Positions 1-12,439 of a stretch of DNA of 64,000 nt are shown here, piece after piece. Made by a program: the position numbers and the translations under genes. Position 1 is the first letter of the stretch, and every line of letters starts with the position of its first letter. The stretch comes from Adiantum capillus-veneris (Eukaryota > Streptophyta > Polypodiopsida > Polypodiales > Pteridaceae). Location: assembly GCA_014529385.2 (NCBI GenBank), contig CM043964.1:131034920-131098919 (forward strand). Reading direction: 5' to 3'. The notes beneath the pieces were generated by a model. The model saw only the letters and a program-made list of their open reading frames with translations, was not told the origin of the DNA and ran no database searches.

Positions 1-3000
1 AAATGTGTGTACAGAATTATCAAGCATGTGCAACCATGTCGTTTTGAAGTCATCATCATGTGCATAAGTGTCAGGCATAGTGTCAAATGAAGTTCCCGTA
101 ATGGTTGATAGATGATTAAGTGAGGGTCTTCTACTCAAGGCATCAGCTACAACATTTTCTTTACCAGGCTGGTATTGAATGTTGGGCTGAAAACTTTGAA
201 TAAAAGCGGCCCACTTAATATGTCTATCATCTATTAAAGGCTGAGAAAGTAAATATTTGATACTTTGTTGATCAGTTTTAATGATCAAGTCAGTACCCAT
301 TACATAGTGTTTCCAGATTTTCAATGCATGTACCACAGTAGTCAATTCTTTATCATAAGTACTGAACTTTGTTTCAGACGGTTTGAATTTACGACTTTCG
401 AAAGCAATTGGATGGTTATCTTGCATGAGGACTGCACCAATACCTTTTCCACTAGCATCAGTGACTACCACAAAGAATGGTCTTTCAAAATCAGGCAATT
501 GCAATACAGGTGCATTAGTCAAAGCATGTTTAAGTGCATTAAATGAGCTTTCTTGCAAATCAGTCCATTCATAAGGCGTGTTTTTCTTCAACAAGAGAGT
601 CAAATAATGTGCTTTGTAAGCAAAATTAGGAACAAATTTCCTGTAATAGCTACAAAGACCAATAGAAGGTCGTAGCTCATGCAAGTTTTTGGGTCTAGGC
701 CAGGATTGAATGGCTTCAATTTTCTTTGGATCGACATGTATTCCCTTACCTTATACAATATGTCCCAAATATTCAATTTCAGATTGAAAAAATGAACTCT
801 TTTCAGGATTTAAATACAAGTGATTTTGTGCAAGCAGATCAAATACACGTGTTAAATGTTTTTTATGCTCTTCTTCAGATTTACTGAATACCAAAATGTC
901 ATCAAAAAATACAATCACAAAATCTTGATGGTCAATGAAAATGTGATTCATCATGCGTGTGAATGTAGCTGGTGCATTTGTCAAACCAAATGGCATGACA
1001 AGAAATTCATAGTGTCCAGTTTGTGTTCTGAAAGCAGTTTTGTAGACATCATGTTCAAACATTTTGACCTGGTGATACCCTGATTTAAGGTCAATTTTGT
1101 TAAAGATGTGTGCCCCTTTCAGTTTGTCTAGTAGATCATCCACTCTAGGAATAGGAAACCTATTCTTAATGGTGATCTTGTTTAAAGCCCTGTAGTCAAT
1201 ACACATACGAAATGTTCCATTTTTCTTCTTGACAAGAAGTACTGGAGCTCCGTATGGTGAACTACTAGGTCGGATTCGGCCTCGGTCAAGTAAATCAGTG
1301 ATTTGAGTTTGTATTTCCCTGTGTGCGGTAGGATTTACATGATAAGATGCTCTACAAGGAGGTTCACTACCCGGTATGATGTCAATTTTGTGGTCTTCTG
1401 GGCGTGATAGTGGAATTCCAGGTAGGAGATCATGCATGAAACAATCTTTAAATTGTGAGAGAAATTCATCGTGTGTGGAGTTACGTGAAGTTTCAGTTTC
1501 AACAGAAATTTGATTTACCAATACTAGATATGTTTTCCCCTGTTTTCGAATTGCTCGTTTGGCTTGAGTGTGAGAGAGGAGTGGAAATTTTTGAGGTGCC
1601 AGTGTTGCTTGGATGGAGAATTTTTTATTATTATGAGTGAGAGACATTGTACGTGTTTTATAATTAATCAACGGGTCAAATTCATGACGAAATGGCATTC
1701 CCAAAATCATATCGAGTCCATGCAATGGTGCTACCAAAAATGTACGTGCTTGTGTGAATTCACCAATGCAAACTTCAACAGTGACTTGAGTTTTACAATT
1801 AAAACGTTGATTATTAAAAACAGTTTTGACCTTGTGGGGTGATGAAATTTCAGAGAGTGATAGTTGTTGTGCCAATCGTGTGGAAATGAAATCATGGCTA
1901 CTACCATCATCTAGCAGAATGGTGACATTTTCACCCTTAACAGTGCCTTGCACTTTAAACAAAGTGTGAGGAGATATAGGAGTACCTGAGGATGGGTTGT
2001 CATCGTTATCATAATCAGGATCATATCCCTCACCGTAGTTAACTTCCACTTCATTGTCGTCGAGTGTAGCATCTTCGATGAGGTTAAGAGTAGCTCCGTT
2101 GGGGCGGTTGTTGTTGAAGGGTTTTTGACTTGAATTCCTGTTGACTCCATTTGAATGGCCATTGCCCTTAGCATGACCATTTGGGCACTTATCTGCATAG
2201 TGACCATACTGAAAGCATTTAAAACACTTCACCTTTTTGTTACCATTAGAATTTGGAGGAAAACGCTGGTTGAAAGGATGTTGGTCGCCTCGTTGCTGAG
2301 TGTTGTTGTGGTTGTTGCTCGTATGAGGTTGAGCAGTGGCAGGAGGATTGTCAAATCTTCGTCTTTTGAAAAAGGTACGGCTTTGGTGTTTGCTTCTGTC
2401 AGAGTTAGGAGAGAAAGGAGGTCTCTTGTTGCGGTTAGTGTTAGCAGGTTGATCAGTGTGAGAGGAATGTCCACCTTTCTTCTTTTCTGCGTTGAGAGCC
2501 AAATTAATGGCCTTTGACAGAGAATCAGGTTCGAACATATCTACTTCAGTACTAATTTGTAGTGCCAAGCCTGATATGTACTTTCGCTTCAATTTCCTAC
2601 GACTAACATGTTCAATAGCTTGCAATTGAATTAGACAATTCCAAAAACGGTCAGTGTAACCTTGTACATCTTCATTTCTACCCTGTTGAATTAAATCCCA
2701 TTGACGTCGTGCTTTAGCTTTGTACTGTGTGGGCAAAAATTGGGGTAAAAACACTTTTTTGAATGCATGCCAGGTGCGTGGTCTTCTACCGTGTTGTTTG
2801 GTTGCGTTCCACCACAATGCAGCGCTGCTAGTGAGATGATTTGATGCACACTTTACCATTTCATGCTCGGGAAAGTCTTCATCATGAAAATAGTCATCTA
2901 ACTGACTAACCCATGCTAGAACCGTGCTAGCATCTTTAGTGCCATCAAAATCCTTGAAAGTGAAGGCTTTTCTGCTAATTTTGTTTTTCTTGGATGCTGG

Positions 3001-3132
3001 TGCAGATTCGGTGCGTGCAGAATGCAATAATTTATCTTCAAGTTCTTGCCTTCGCATGCGTTCATATGTGAGTGACTGCTGCAAATTTTGAAGTTGCTCT
3101 GCAATCGTAGGTGCATGAGGAAGATGTGCCAT
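1..3132 (-). pseudogene. gag-pol polyprotein of gypsy element A (one in-frame stop)
   Basis: A 793-codon frame begins at the ATG at 3132 and ends at a TAA at 751-753; the same frame then continues open to the window edge. Domains in order: retrotransposon gag (about residues 55-215), a basic linker, a CCHC zinc knuckle [14 protein letters not shown] (about 303-316), a retropepsin with [12 protein letters not shown] in place of the usual D-S/T-G (about 405), and RT with [11 protein letters not shown] and the catalytic FFDDIL (about 742). Beyond the stop come the RT thumb, an RNase H region, and the usual VVADALSRRPS end of RNase H near 115-140. The stop sits in the RT connection LGHIV*GKG. The protease change and the stop suggest a dead but fairly young copy. 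Confidence 0.85.
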
Positions 3133-4546
3133 GATTGCGTGCTTTTTATGTTTTTCTCTTCTTCTTCTTCTTTTTTCTTTTTTATTTAAATAAATATTTA
3201 AATGGTAATGCTTAAAAAGGCTATTTGGTGATATTCACAGATGCAATATGCGGAATAAAATTAAATAAATAACAGAAATGTAATGTACTTAGCTGAGAAA
3301 GAGCGGTGGCGTCCAGTCCGGAATGGCGAAGCGCTAGGAAATTGCCAGAGAAGTAGACGGTCCGACGGTGTGTCACCGAGCCAGTTGAATTTGTAGCGTC
3401 CGGTCTCCCTTACCCCCAAAATAATAATACACAGACAATTTTACGGTATGGTCACTGCCTGATCTTTGCCCGGTAATTTATGGCGACGGGGCGATATCGA
3501 GTGCTGAATGCTGTTGGTAGATCAATCGAAGAATAAATTATTTATTTATTCTCGACCTTTGGATTTGCGACGCCCGACCTTTGGGGGGGGGACATGACCA
3601 CCCTCTTCAAATATAAGTGAAGGCTAAGTTGAAAGTGGAAGGTAAACTTCAATGGACGTTTTTCACCCTCTTAAAGTATAACTTAAAGCTATGTTATAAG
3701 TGAAAGTTAAGCTTTCAAAAGGCGGCGGCGTTATTGGGCAAGAACAAGGCTCCTTTTAGTTGAGGCCCTTACTTTTGTAAGCCAAAGTATGAAAGGAATT
3801 GCATGGCAGCGAGCTGACAGAGGAATGTTGCGTCAGGGAAAGGGAGGGTGATGGTGACCTGCAAACAGCCGTTTCAGCCCCCGAGGAAGAAGAGAAAAAG
3901 CATGCAGTTCCCTAGGCGCCTGTATTGACACCACCCTTGTGAGGTTTGAGCAGGGTCGATGGCGACGCTTCCTTGCTTGCAAGGGATGGTTCCCGCACAG
4001 AATTTCCTCTTGAAAGGGTAAATCAATTGTTTCGCATGCGATAATTAACGGAATCGATGCCCGTCTCCTCCACTACACTCTTTCTTGTTATAAGAATTTC
4101 TTCATGCATCGGCTTCAAGTGCTCGCCTAATGCTTGAAATTCTCATAAGGTTTTTCAAAGCCGTCCATCACCATCTTCGTTCTTTTAATTTCGTTCTTGA
4201 GCACCGCTTCTTCAATCTCTTCAAAATTCCTTGCTTGTTCGACTCTTACTCTGTCGTATTCACAATTCCACAATTTCTATGCATTAATTTGAGATTGAAA
4301 CTCGGCATACCATATTTTGATCATCATGAAGCCGAAACTGGAAGCCGCTTGCCGATTAGTTGCCGATTCGCCGCCGATTAACGACCAAGCAAAATTTTCT
4401 TTGCAAATTCGACCGATTAAATTCTTGAATTGCCACGAATTCTTGAATCTTTAAATTGCAAATCAATGAATTGCAAATTGGAGTTTGTCGATTCGAGGAA
4501 TTCCTTCTTGAAGGTAAATTTGATGCCGATTAAATCGAACCTTGAT
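3133..4546 (-). other. Untranslated leader of gypsy element A
   Basis: About 1.4 kb between the PBS and the gag start with no credible ORF. It contains a polypyrimidine run (3154-3181), a G run near 3585, and short repeats of CCGATTA near 4350-4380. I see no domain here. Long leaders of this kind are common in plant gypsy elements. Confidence 0.5.
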
Positions 4547-4558
4547 GCTATGATACCA
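4547..4558 (-). other. Primer-binding site of gypsy element A
   Basis: Minus strand TGGTATCATAGC, one mismatch from TGGTATCAGAGC, the usual plant PBS complementary to the 3' end of initiator tRNA-Met. It lies one base inside the LTR end at 4560, which fixes the LTR boundary and the element's orientation. Confidence 0.75.
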
Positions 4559-4559
4559 C

Positions 4560-5212
4560 TGTTGGGATAAGAGGGGGAGATCGATCGCTTAAACTATTCA
4601 ACACAAGCTTCCAAGCAATCACCATCAACCTGTCCACCTCTTCTTCCAATTTCCAAGCACACACACTCACCTAGACTATGACACACACACACAATAAACA
4701 TAGAATTGACATAGACATGCTTGTAAGGAGGTGTAAGAGATGTGTAAGAGATGGAGACTAGATTAGAGAGTACACAACAAAATAACCATAGCTTAAGAGA
4801 GTAGAGAAGAGAATCTGCAAGAGAAAGGCCTAAATCTAGCCCCAAATTCCACGGCACCTCTCTTGTGGAGTTGGTATTTAATATATTATTTTTGAGTTTG
4901 AGGTGCCAGAAATTGAGGCCCCTCTTTTACAACCACTTCACTTTTGTAAATGAGTGAAGCTCATTAGTTCTTGTATGACCCATAAGGGGAGTTCCCACTA
5001 CAAATATTTACAAAGCCATAGTGGCTTATTGAAATGAGATTCTAAGATACTGTGCAACTATAAAATGGCCAAGAATAATTGCCGTCGCCTCTTCATCAAC
5101 TCCCCGCATTCCACTCTACAAAATCATCATCAACTCAATTAGTAAAATGAATAGACAGCACATAATTAACCATTACGCCCAGCTATCCCAATTGCAGTTA
5201 ACCACTACAACA
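4560..5212 (-). repeat. 5' LTR of gypsy element A
   Basis: Read on the minus strand, the block starts TGTTGTAGTGG and ends CTTATCCCAACA, so the termini are TGTTG...CAACA as expected for an LTR. Its inner end is one base from a primer-binding site. It contains AT-rich stretches but no coding potential. The outer end was placed where the neighbouring copia reading frame is cut. The partner LTR is off the window, so the boundaries could not be confirmed by alignment. Confidence 0.65.
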
Positions 5213-6334
5213 GGAGGGTGCCTAGTCTCGTAACATTCATCATCCAATTATCCTGTAGAGATCAAATTTTTGCAAAGAGAAGGAACATGCCTAACATCTT
5301 TAAGCTTCCATTCATTTCCATTAGGAGTTTTGACACAAATTGTCCCTTTGCCAACAATTTCACAAGCTTCATCATCTCCCAAGTATACATACCCAAAATT
5401 ACCTTTTGTGTAATCTTGGAAATGCTTCTTGTGCGGTGTCACATGGAATGAAGCCCCGAAAGCTACTATCCCAGAATTAGACACATTGTATAATGAGAGA
5501 ATTAGAGCGTCTTGCTCTACTTTACCTGCCACATTGACCTCCGATGTTGGCTTGTTGTCTTGAGACTTAGACTCCTTCTTCTTCTTGGACCAGAAATATT
5601 TCTCAACGTGGCTCTTCTTATCATAGTTCCAACATTCAAGAACTGACTTTGAGTGTGACTTGCTCCACCTTGAGTGATCACGACCCTTTTGGTTTTTGAA
5701 CATCTCCTTAGGCCTTCCTCTTGTTTCCACTGGTAGTGCAGCACTTGATGATTCACGTGTGCTTCTCCTTCGCACTTCCTCGCTTAGGAGAACACCGACA
5801 ACATCATCAAACTTAAGAGTTTTTGTGTCAGAGATAGAGTTACTTACAACCATCACAAGGCTGTCCCAACTATCCGGTAGAGAGGATAGTATAAGGAGGG
5901 ATCGCACTTCATCGTCAAAATTAATATTCACCGATCAAAGTTGAATTATGTTGGTGTTAAAATCGTTTAGGTGTTCTGCAACTGAACCATTCTCTATCAT
6001 CTTTGTATTGAACAAACGCTTCATGAAGAAATACCTTATTGGATGCCGATGGTTTCTTGTAGAGGCCGTCAAGTGACTTCATCAAGTCCTTTGTGGTCTT
6101 CATCTCCAAAATGTTGAAAGCCACCGTTCACGCCAAGCTTAACTGGATTGTTCCTAATGCCTTTCGGTCAAGGACAATCCAATCTTCATCTACCAATGTT
6201 GTGGGCTTCTTTGCAAGACCTTCCAGTGAAAAATAAAGGTCCTTCTAGTAGAGATAGTCTTCAATCTGCATCTTCGAGTGATGGTAGTTCTTGTCGTTGA
6301 ACTTCTCTATTTTGAGCTTCCCTTCTTCCTCCAT
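5213..6334 (-). pseudogene. Copia B gag-protease fragment
   Basis: Gag starts at an ATG at 6332-6334 (MEEEGKLKIEKFNDKNY), the typical copia gag opening. A frame break near 5932-6240 separates it from a 227-codon open stretch (5931-5248). That stretch carries the gag UBN2-like end (FDDEVRSLLILSSLPDSW), a degraded zinc knuckle (CWNYDKKSHVEKYFW, last Cys lost), and the protease region (SGIVAFGASFHVTPHKKHF, active-site D-S-G replaced by F-G). The frame reaches the LISTG motif that precedes GAG-pre-integrase, hits a stop, and is then cut by element A. Several key residues are gone, so it is non-functional. Confidence 0.8.
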
Positions 6335-6394
6335 TACTCCCACTCAATTCAAGGAATCCCTTTCCTTGAGATACTTTAGCTACGAGCAAACCTT

Positions 6395-6406
6395 GCTCTG
6401 ATACCA
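6395..6406 (-). other. Primer-binding site of copia B
   Basis: Minus strand TGGTATCAGAGC, an exact match to the standard plant copia PBS (initiator tRNA-Met). It is two bases from the LTR end at 6409. Confidence 0.85.
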
Positions 6407-6408
6407 GT

Positions 6409-6485
6409 TGCTAGGAAATAATACATAGCTATGTAGATAAAAGAGTAGCTTACTTAATGGAGAGAGACAATTTTTTAGACAAGAG

Positions 6486-6540
<55 letters not shown>

Positions 6541-7126
6541 CACAATATATGTGGTTCACCCAATGTGGGATACATCCACGGGAAAGCACCCCCTCAATGG
6601 CTTTAGTACTTCAAACAAGAAGTAGGTTACAAAGGGATTATACCCTTAATAGACCTCCAGCCTTGCCTCACTCTAACCACCTCACATCAACTTCACAATG
6701 CACCACAATGCATTTTGTGTGTAGAAGAGGCCTCCTTTTATAGGCCAAAAGGGCTTCCCTCTCTCATGAGAGGCAGTCGTGTGTAGCCGCCCTTGTGTAG
6801 ACAAGTCCAAGTTGGACTCTCCAATGCACCCGTGTGTGGCTGCCCTTGAGAAGACAAGTCCGCCTTCAAATCGGCCACCGGCCATTGAATTCGGCCACCG
6901 GTTGCGGGCCATTGACTTCCAACCATCGTCCATCGGCCATTGACTACCGATCACTGGGTGGCCATTGACTATCGGCCACCAATCGGCCGTTTTCTGACCA
7001 CTTTTCAATCGCTGTTTGCCTATAATATTTTGACAAAAAAGGAATATTTTGGTGAGTGAATTTTTTGTTTTTGACGAGTGATTTTTCTTCACGCACATGG
7101 CTTCGCCTCATAACGAGGGCCTTACA
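6409..7126 (-). repeat. 5' LTR of copia B with (CA)n inside
   Basis: On the minus strand it runs from TGTAAGGCCCTCG to CCTAGCA, with TG...CA termini and the PBS directly inside. It carries a 49-bp CA/GT microsatellite (6489-6537) and an ACCCAATGTGGGATACATCC stretch resembling other plant copia LTRs. The outer boundary was chosen from the TG start; the partner LTR is not in the window. Confidence 0.6.
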
Positions 7127-7429
7127 AATGTGCGTTTTTTATACAAAAAATACAAAGGGTAAATCAGGCTCCATACTTACTAGTTATAATCAACCTTGGT
7201 CAATTCTCCCCCCCCCCCCCAAAATATGATACCCCCCTCCCTTATTTTTAAGCTTGGGATAAAAATTATTGGGGGCCTGCCCCTAACTTATACGCTTATG
7301 TAACTTGTAAAAAAAACCCTCCCTTGCACTTACGTGGTGCGGTAAGTTTTCCATGGTGAATCCTTCGAGAATGCACCAGTACTGTAATTGCCTAAATTGG
7401 ACAGACCATTCTTTGTCGTAGTCACTAAT
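7127..7429. other. Spacer without a gene
   Basis: AT-rich spacer with C runs at 7207-7220 and 7232-7237. I see no coding or RNA signature. Confidence 0.5.
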
Positions 7430-7825
7430 GCTATAGTTAAAAAGGTATCGGTGCAGTTCTTATGCAAGATAACCATCCACTCGCTTTTGAAAGTCGTGAA
7501 TTCAAACCTTCTGAATCAAAGTTCAGTACTTATGATAAAGAATTGACTATTGTGATACTTGCTTTAAAAATCTAGAAACATTACTTGATGGGTGCTGATT
7601 TAGTCATCAAAACTAATCAACACAATATCAAGTACTTTCTGTCTCAAACCTTAATAGATGATAGACATATTGAGTGGACTGCCTTTATTTAAAGTTTTTA
7701 CCTCAACATTCAATACCAACCTGGTAAGGAAAATGTTGTAGCTGATGCTTTGAGTCAAAGGCCCTCTCTTAATAATCTATCAACCATTACGGGTACTTCA
7801 TTTGATTCTATGCCTGACTCTGTGT
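7430..7825 (+). pseudogene. Gypsy RNase H fragment related to element A
   Basis: Plus-strand reading gives GIGAVLMQDNHPLAFESR, then YDKELTIV, IKYFLSQTLIDDRHIEW and QYQPGKENVVADALSQRPS, the RNase H end of gypsy pol. Two stop codons interrupt it. It matches window positions 1-460 in the opposite orientation at roughly 85% by eye, so it is a second, older copy of the same family. No LTR is visible on either side. Confidence 0.8.
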
Positions 7826-7866
7826 GTGTGTGTGTGCGCGCGCGCGCGCACGCGCACACGCACGCA
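7826..7866. repeat. Compound TG/CG/CA microsatellite
   Basis: A (TG)n tract passes into (CG)n and then (CA)n, an alternating purine-pyrimidine run directly at the end of the gypsy RNase H fragment. Confidence 0.9.
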
Positions 7867-7973
7867 AGACATAATTGTGCTCAAGCTAAGCTATGGTTGA
7901 TGTAACCCATCCTTCATTGAACATCAAGCTTCATATACCACCTGAATCAAGCAACAGCCCACCAAAATCTTTG

Positions 7974-8004
<31 letters not shown>

Positions 8005-8389
8005 GGGGGGGGGGGGAGAGAGTTAGCGTGAGCGTCCATGCTATTTTGGGAATGCGCAATTAGGGGGAGAAAGAGAGAGTGAGAGAAATCACCTTGAGGC
8101 GGAGGGGTGGACTTGGTGACACATATCCCCAAGCCCACTGGGCTTGAAAAATGTATCATATGAGAATTTCATATGGACCATTGTCTTGGATCTAGGGTTC
8201 ATATTTTTTGCAAAAGCATGGTGCTTGGGTTTCTTGTTGTGAGATCATGGCAATGGTGTTGATGCCCTCCCTGTTTCCATTAACACCCCCACTATTGTTG
8301 CTTACTGAGAAGGATCCTTTCCATTGGATATACACTTCAAATATGCAACCACCAACTTGTTTCTAAAAAGAATGCCATCTTGAGCATCG
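7867..8389. repeat. Spacer with (GA)n and a long G run
   Basis: No gene seen. (GA)n at 7973-7994 passes into an uninterrupted run of about 22 G at 7994-8016, then GA again. The proline-rich minus-strand frame across it is a product of the G run. Confidence 0.7.
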
Positions 8390-8892
8390 GTTTACACGTT
8401 CAAATTTGAAATGTATACCACACTACTTCCAAGAATTTCATTTGTGAACTGTGGACACATCACATCCAGACTTTCTACAACAATGAGCTTTGGAGCACAT
8501 CTTATACATGATCCAATCAATGACACTAGATTTTCCACACATCCATAGTGCTCCTTGCTAGATGCATGTGCCTTGAATTTCAACCCACAAGTTCGAACAC
8601 CAATAACTTGAGCCCCCAACACATTGGTCCAAATCATGTATATGGAACTTGAGTTTCCCTTGTTTGCTGCTCACAAGCCTCTCTCTGGATGAAGCATGTT
8701 GTGAAAGCTGCCATTGGCTAGAACACTGGAGCCAACAAGCCCACTGTGGTCTCCGCCACATGAGCCATACAGTCTTCCTTGGTGAACTTTTCTCAAAATT
8801 TGTGTTACTCTTGTGCACGTCAAGCTTTCCTTTGCCAATATTCTCATCCATGCTCTTCCTATTGCCTTTTTATTTCCAGTTTTTGAGACCAA
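8390..8892 (-). pseudogene. Possible AAA-type ATPase gene relic (PEX1-like?)
   Basis: One minus-strand frame stays open for about 165 codons except for a stop near 8670. Its C-terminal part reads VENLVSLIGSCIRCAPKLIV followed by VESLDVMCPQ. This resembles the Walker-B neighbourhood of PEX1-type AAA domains (helix, then 'aPsLivfddLD'). The upstream part (GDHSGLVGSSVLANGSF) is not recognised, and no Walker A is visible. The opposite strand is also fairly open, so the call is tentative; it could be an unrelated captured exon. Confidence 0.3.
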
Positions 8893-9939
<1,047 letters not shown>

Positions 9940-10875
9940 CTCCCGAATTAGATGGAGCATTTACTCATTGATTGGTTTAGCCCAAGTTGAAGGATGATTC
10001 ACTTATCATCTTAATACTTTATGTCAATGATTTACTCATTATCGGGCAGTCTAAAGAAGAGATTTCTATCTTGAAGAAGTCACTAAGCACATAGTTTTCT
10101 ATGAAGGATTTGAGAGATGCAAATCACTTTCTGGGTATGAATATCAAGAGGGATAGAAAACGTGGAATATAGGTATATGCACAAGTCTTACAACATTTTT
10201 TTACTCAAATCTAATGCTAAAAAAGCAAAAATGGCAAAGGTGTCATATTCTTCAGCATTTAGTAGTCTTATGTATGCCATGGTAGCCACGAGACCAAACA
10301 TTGCTTTTGCAGCGGGAGTGATTAGCAAATTTATGGCAAATCTTGTGAGAAAGCACTGGGAAGCATTGATCTTGTCAGAAAGCATTGGGAAGCATTGAAG
10401 CATATCTTGAGATATCTAAAAGGGATGAGAAACAAATGCTTACACTTTGGGAGTAGTGATGCATCCGTTGTGGGTTACACATATGCGGATTATGTGGGTT
10501 GTGTGGATAGTCAAAGATCCATGTCTGGCTATGTTTTTCTTTTTGCTGTAGCAGCAGTCTCATGGAGATCATGTCTCCAAAACTATACATCATCTTCTAC
10601 CACAAAGGTAGAGAATGTGGCAATTTCTAATGCTAGCATGTAAGCTATATTGTTAGCTTTCCTAGTGGGAGATCTTGGCATGATGCATTGTGATAGTCAG
10701 AGTAGTGCAATTGTGTTAGTGAAGAAGCATGTGTTTCACTCCAAGTCAAAGCACACAGAAGTCTGTTATCATGTGATACACGACATATTGGCTATCAAAT
10801 GCATTGAGTTAGTCAAGGTTCATATGGATAAGAACCCTGTAGATGCTCTCATGAAGAGCCTACCCTCAAAGTGAT
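9940..10875 (+). pseudogene. Copia C RT-RNase H fragment
   Basis: Plus-strand pieces in order: the RT catalytic block ILYVNDLLIIGQSKEE (YVDD changed to YVND), FSMKDLRDANHFLGMNIKRD, then SYSSAFSSLMYAMVATRPNI, LRYLKG, a region like GYTYADYVGCVDSQRSMSGY, and the copia RNase H C-terminus KHVFHSKSKHTEVCYHVIHD ending at the TGA near 10875. Stops and frameshifts occur at 10171, 10396 and 10641. A short duplication (AGAAAGCA-TGGGAAGCATTG at about 10350-10397) adds one break. Everything upstream of the RT palm is missing. Confidence 0.85.
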
Positions 10876-10985
10876 TTGCACATTGCCTAGAGATGATGGG
10901 TGTAGGGTGAAGCCACAAGATTGATTCACATTTATAGAGATGTACATACTTACACATATAGCCACTTGGGCCACGTTGGCTTTCA

Positions 10986-10995
10986 AGTGGGAGAT
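10986..10995 (+). other. Polypurine tract of copia C
   Basis: AGTGGGAGAT directly before TGTTGGGG. This is the standard PPT/3' LTR junction of plant copia elements, located 110 bp after the RNase H stop. Confidence 0.75.
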
Positions 10996-11165
10996 TGTTG
11001 GGGTTTATGCCAACTAGTCGGACCACTTACTAACCCATCTTTTGGGCTATCCTTATTCTTGATATAATACATGATTAAGGAGCTATGAATTATCTTCTGA
11101 CTCACTCTGTGTGCTCCGCCCACATGTTGTGTATTCATCTTCACTTGCACTCTACACGCATGTCC
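10996..11165 (+). repeat. 3' LTR of copia C (truncated)
   Basis: It starts TGTTGGGGTTTATGCC immediately after the PPT. The 3' end is not clear, because a minus-strand copia reading frame (element D) takes over by about 11170, so the LTR is probably cut short by or joined to D. Confidence 0.55.
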
Positions 11166-12439
11166 CGATGCACTCACATGAAACTCAACTATAGATATAC
11201 AATCCTCTTTCTCACACAATGGCATACATAGAATAGAGTGTTCCATGTCTCACCTTTGAGAATAACAAGATTTCCCTTCTTGATCAACCATGAACCATTC
11301 TCAATGGTTTTTGTGTAGCCCAAGTCATCAAGATGACCAAGATACTATTTGCTAACTTGGGACATATCTGACATTCTTGATTATGTAATCCATGCCATTA
11401 TGCAGAACCAATTTAATGTCTCCAACCCCATGTATCTCAAGCTCATAATATTCACTAAGCTTCATTATGCCACGTGTATGTGCATAAGTAGAGAACCACT
11501 CTCTATGAGGTGTCACATGGAAATTGGCTCCAGAGTCCATGACCCAATCCTGATATAAGGTGGCATCTTCTCTAGCAAGAGCATCGGAGCTAAGGTGTGA
11601 TGTAAAACCTAGAACATGTGAGGGAGTTAGGACCTCAAGAACATCTAAAGTTTTAGGAGACTCTACCGAGACTCTACCATATTGAGCTCCTCAATCTTAG
11701 TTTTGTCTTTTCCATCATTGTCGGATTTCTTACTGTCTTGAGACTTTTTCTTATCTCTTTGCCATGCATGATAGTTTTAATTTAGATGCCATTCTTATGG
11801 CAATGATAGCATTCAATATTATGCAAAGAAACTTTAGATATGCTATGAGAGTTTCCACATCCTTGCTTTTAGCATGATCATAAATGCGACCCCTCTGTCC
11901 TTTGCCACGTGCATCACCCTGTTTGGTAGGTTCCATAGATTGCCCATAATTTCTTCACTAATAAGCAGGCTAGCAACTATTTCATCATTGGCCAATTTTC
12001 CCTTGTAGAGTTGCTTATGACTGTGTAGAAAATGTCCCATGAGGAAGGTAGAGAGCACATCAAGAAGATAGGTCGCACCTCATCATGAAAATCGATTTGC
12101 TCAGACGTCTATTGATTGAAAACTACGTTGAATGCATTCAACTTTGAAAACAGTGTCACTTCCTTTCATGCAAAGCTTGAATAGCTTCTACATCAAGTAA
12201 ACCATGTTACTTCTGCTCTTGCTCTCATAGATATTGCAAAGCTTGTCTCGTAAGGCTTTAGCAGTAGCTTCAGAACACGATGGTGATGAGTAGACAAATA
12301 GTGGACCTAGCTTTGGCATCAAGCATTTTCCACTATGCAATCATGTAGCCATCGTCCTTTGGGTGCTCAAACAGTGGCTCCAATTGACCTTTTTGGATTA
12401 ACACGTATTGAATTTGCTCTTTCCATATGGAAAAGTTCA
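11166..12439 (-). pseudogene. Copia D gag-protease fragment
   Basis: Reading leftwards: gag opens at about 12439 with MNFSIWKEQIQYVLIQKGQL, then LEPLFEHPKDDGYMIA, NDEIVASLL and a basic region (11936-11751). The retropepsin is MDSGANFHVTPHREWFSTYA at 11540, with the D-S-G active site intact. The GAG-pre-integrase part (LGHLDDLGYTKTIENGWLIK) runs to about 11250 and fades by 11166. There are many frameshifts. No PBS was found to the right, so the 5' end is lost. It lies head-to-head against copia C. Confidence 0.8.

Larger units (their letters stand above)
1..5212 (-). mobile_element. Ty3/gypsy LTR retrotransposon A (left part outside window)
   Basis: Minus-strand element made of a 5' LTR, a tRNA primer-binding site, a 1.4-kb leader and gag-pol, which runs off the left window edge around the RNase H end. 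RT follows protease directly, RNase H follows RT, and the protein classes are those of plant Ty3/gypsy elements. It abuts copia element B at 5212/5213, where B's gag-protease reading frame stops abruptly, so A appears to have inserted into B. The far LTR and the target duplication lie outside the window, so the insertion is inferred from the broken copia frame alone. Confidence 0.85.
5213..7126 (-). mobile_element. Ty1/copia LTR retrotransposon B, truncated by element A
   Basis: Minus-strand copia element with a full 5' LTR (6409-7126), an exact 12-base initiator-Met PBS, and gag-protease running to 5213, where gypsy A begins. Integrase and RT would lie beyond element A and outside the window. 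The right flank after the LTR is AATGT, the expected position of a 5-bp target duplication. Confidence 0.75.

Noticed and set aside
1564-2517. Plus-strand ORFs opposite gypsy A gag-pol
   Set aside because: Shadows of the long minus-strand polyprotein.
7994-8016. Run of 22 G as a regulatory G-quadruplex
   Set aside because: It may well fold, but it is a simple homopolymer next to a GA tract with no gene nearby to regulate.
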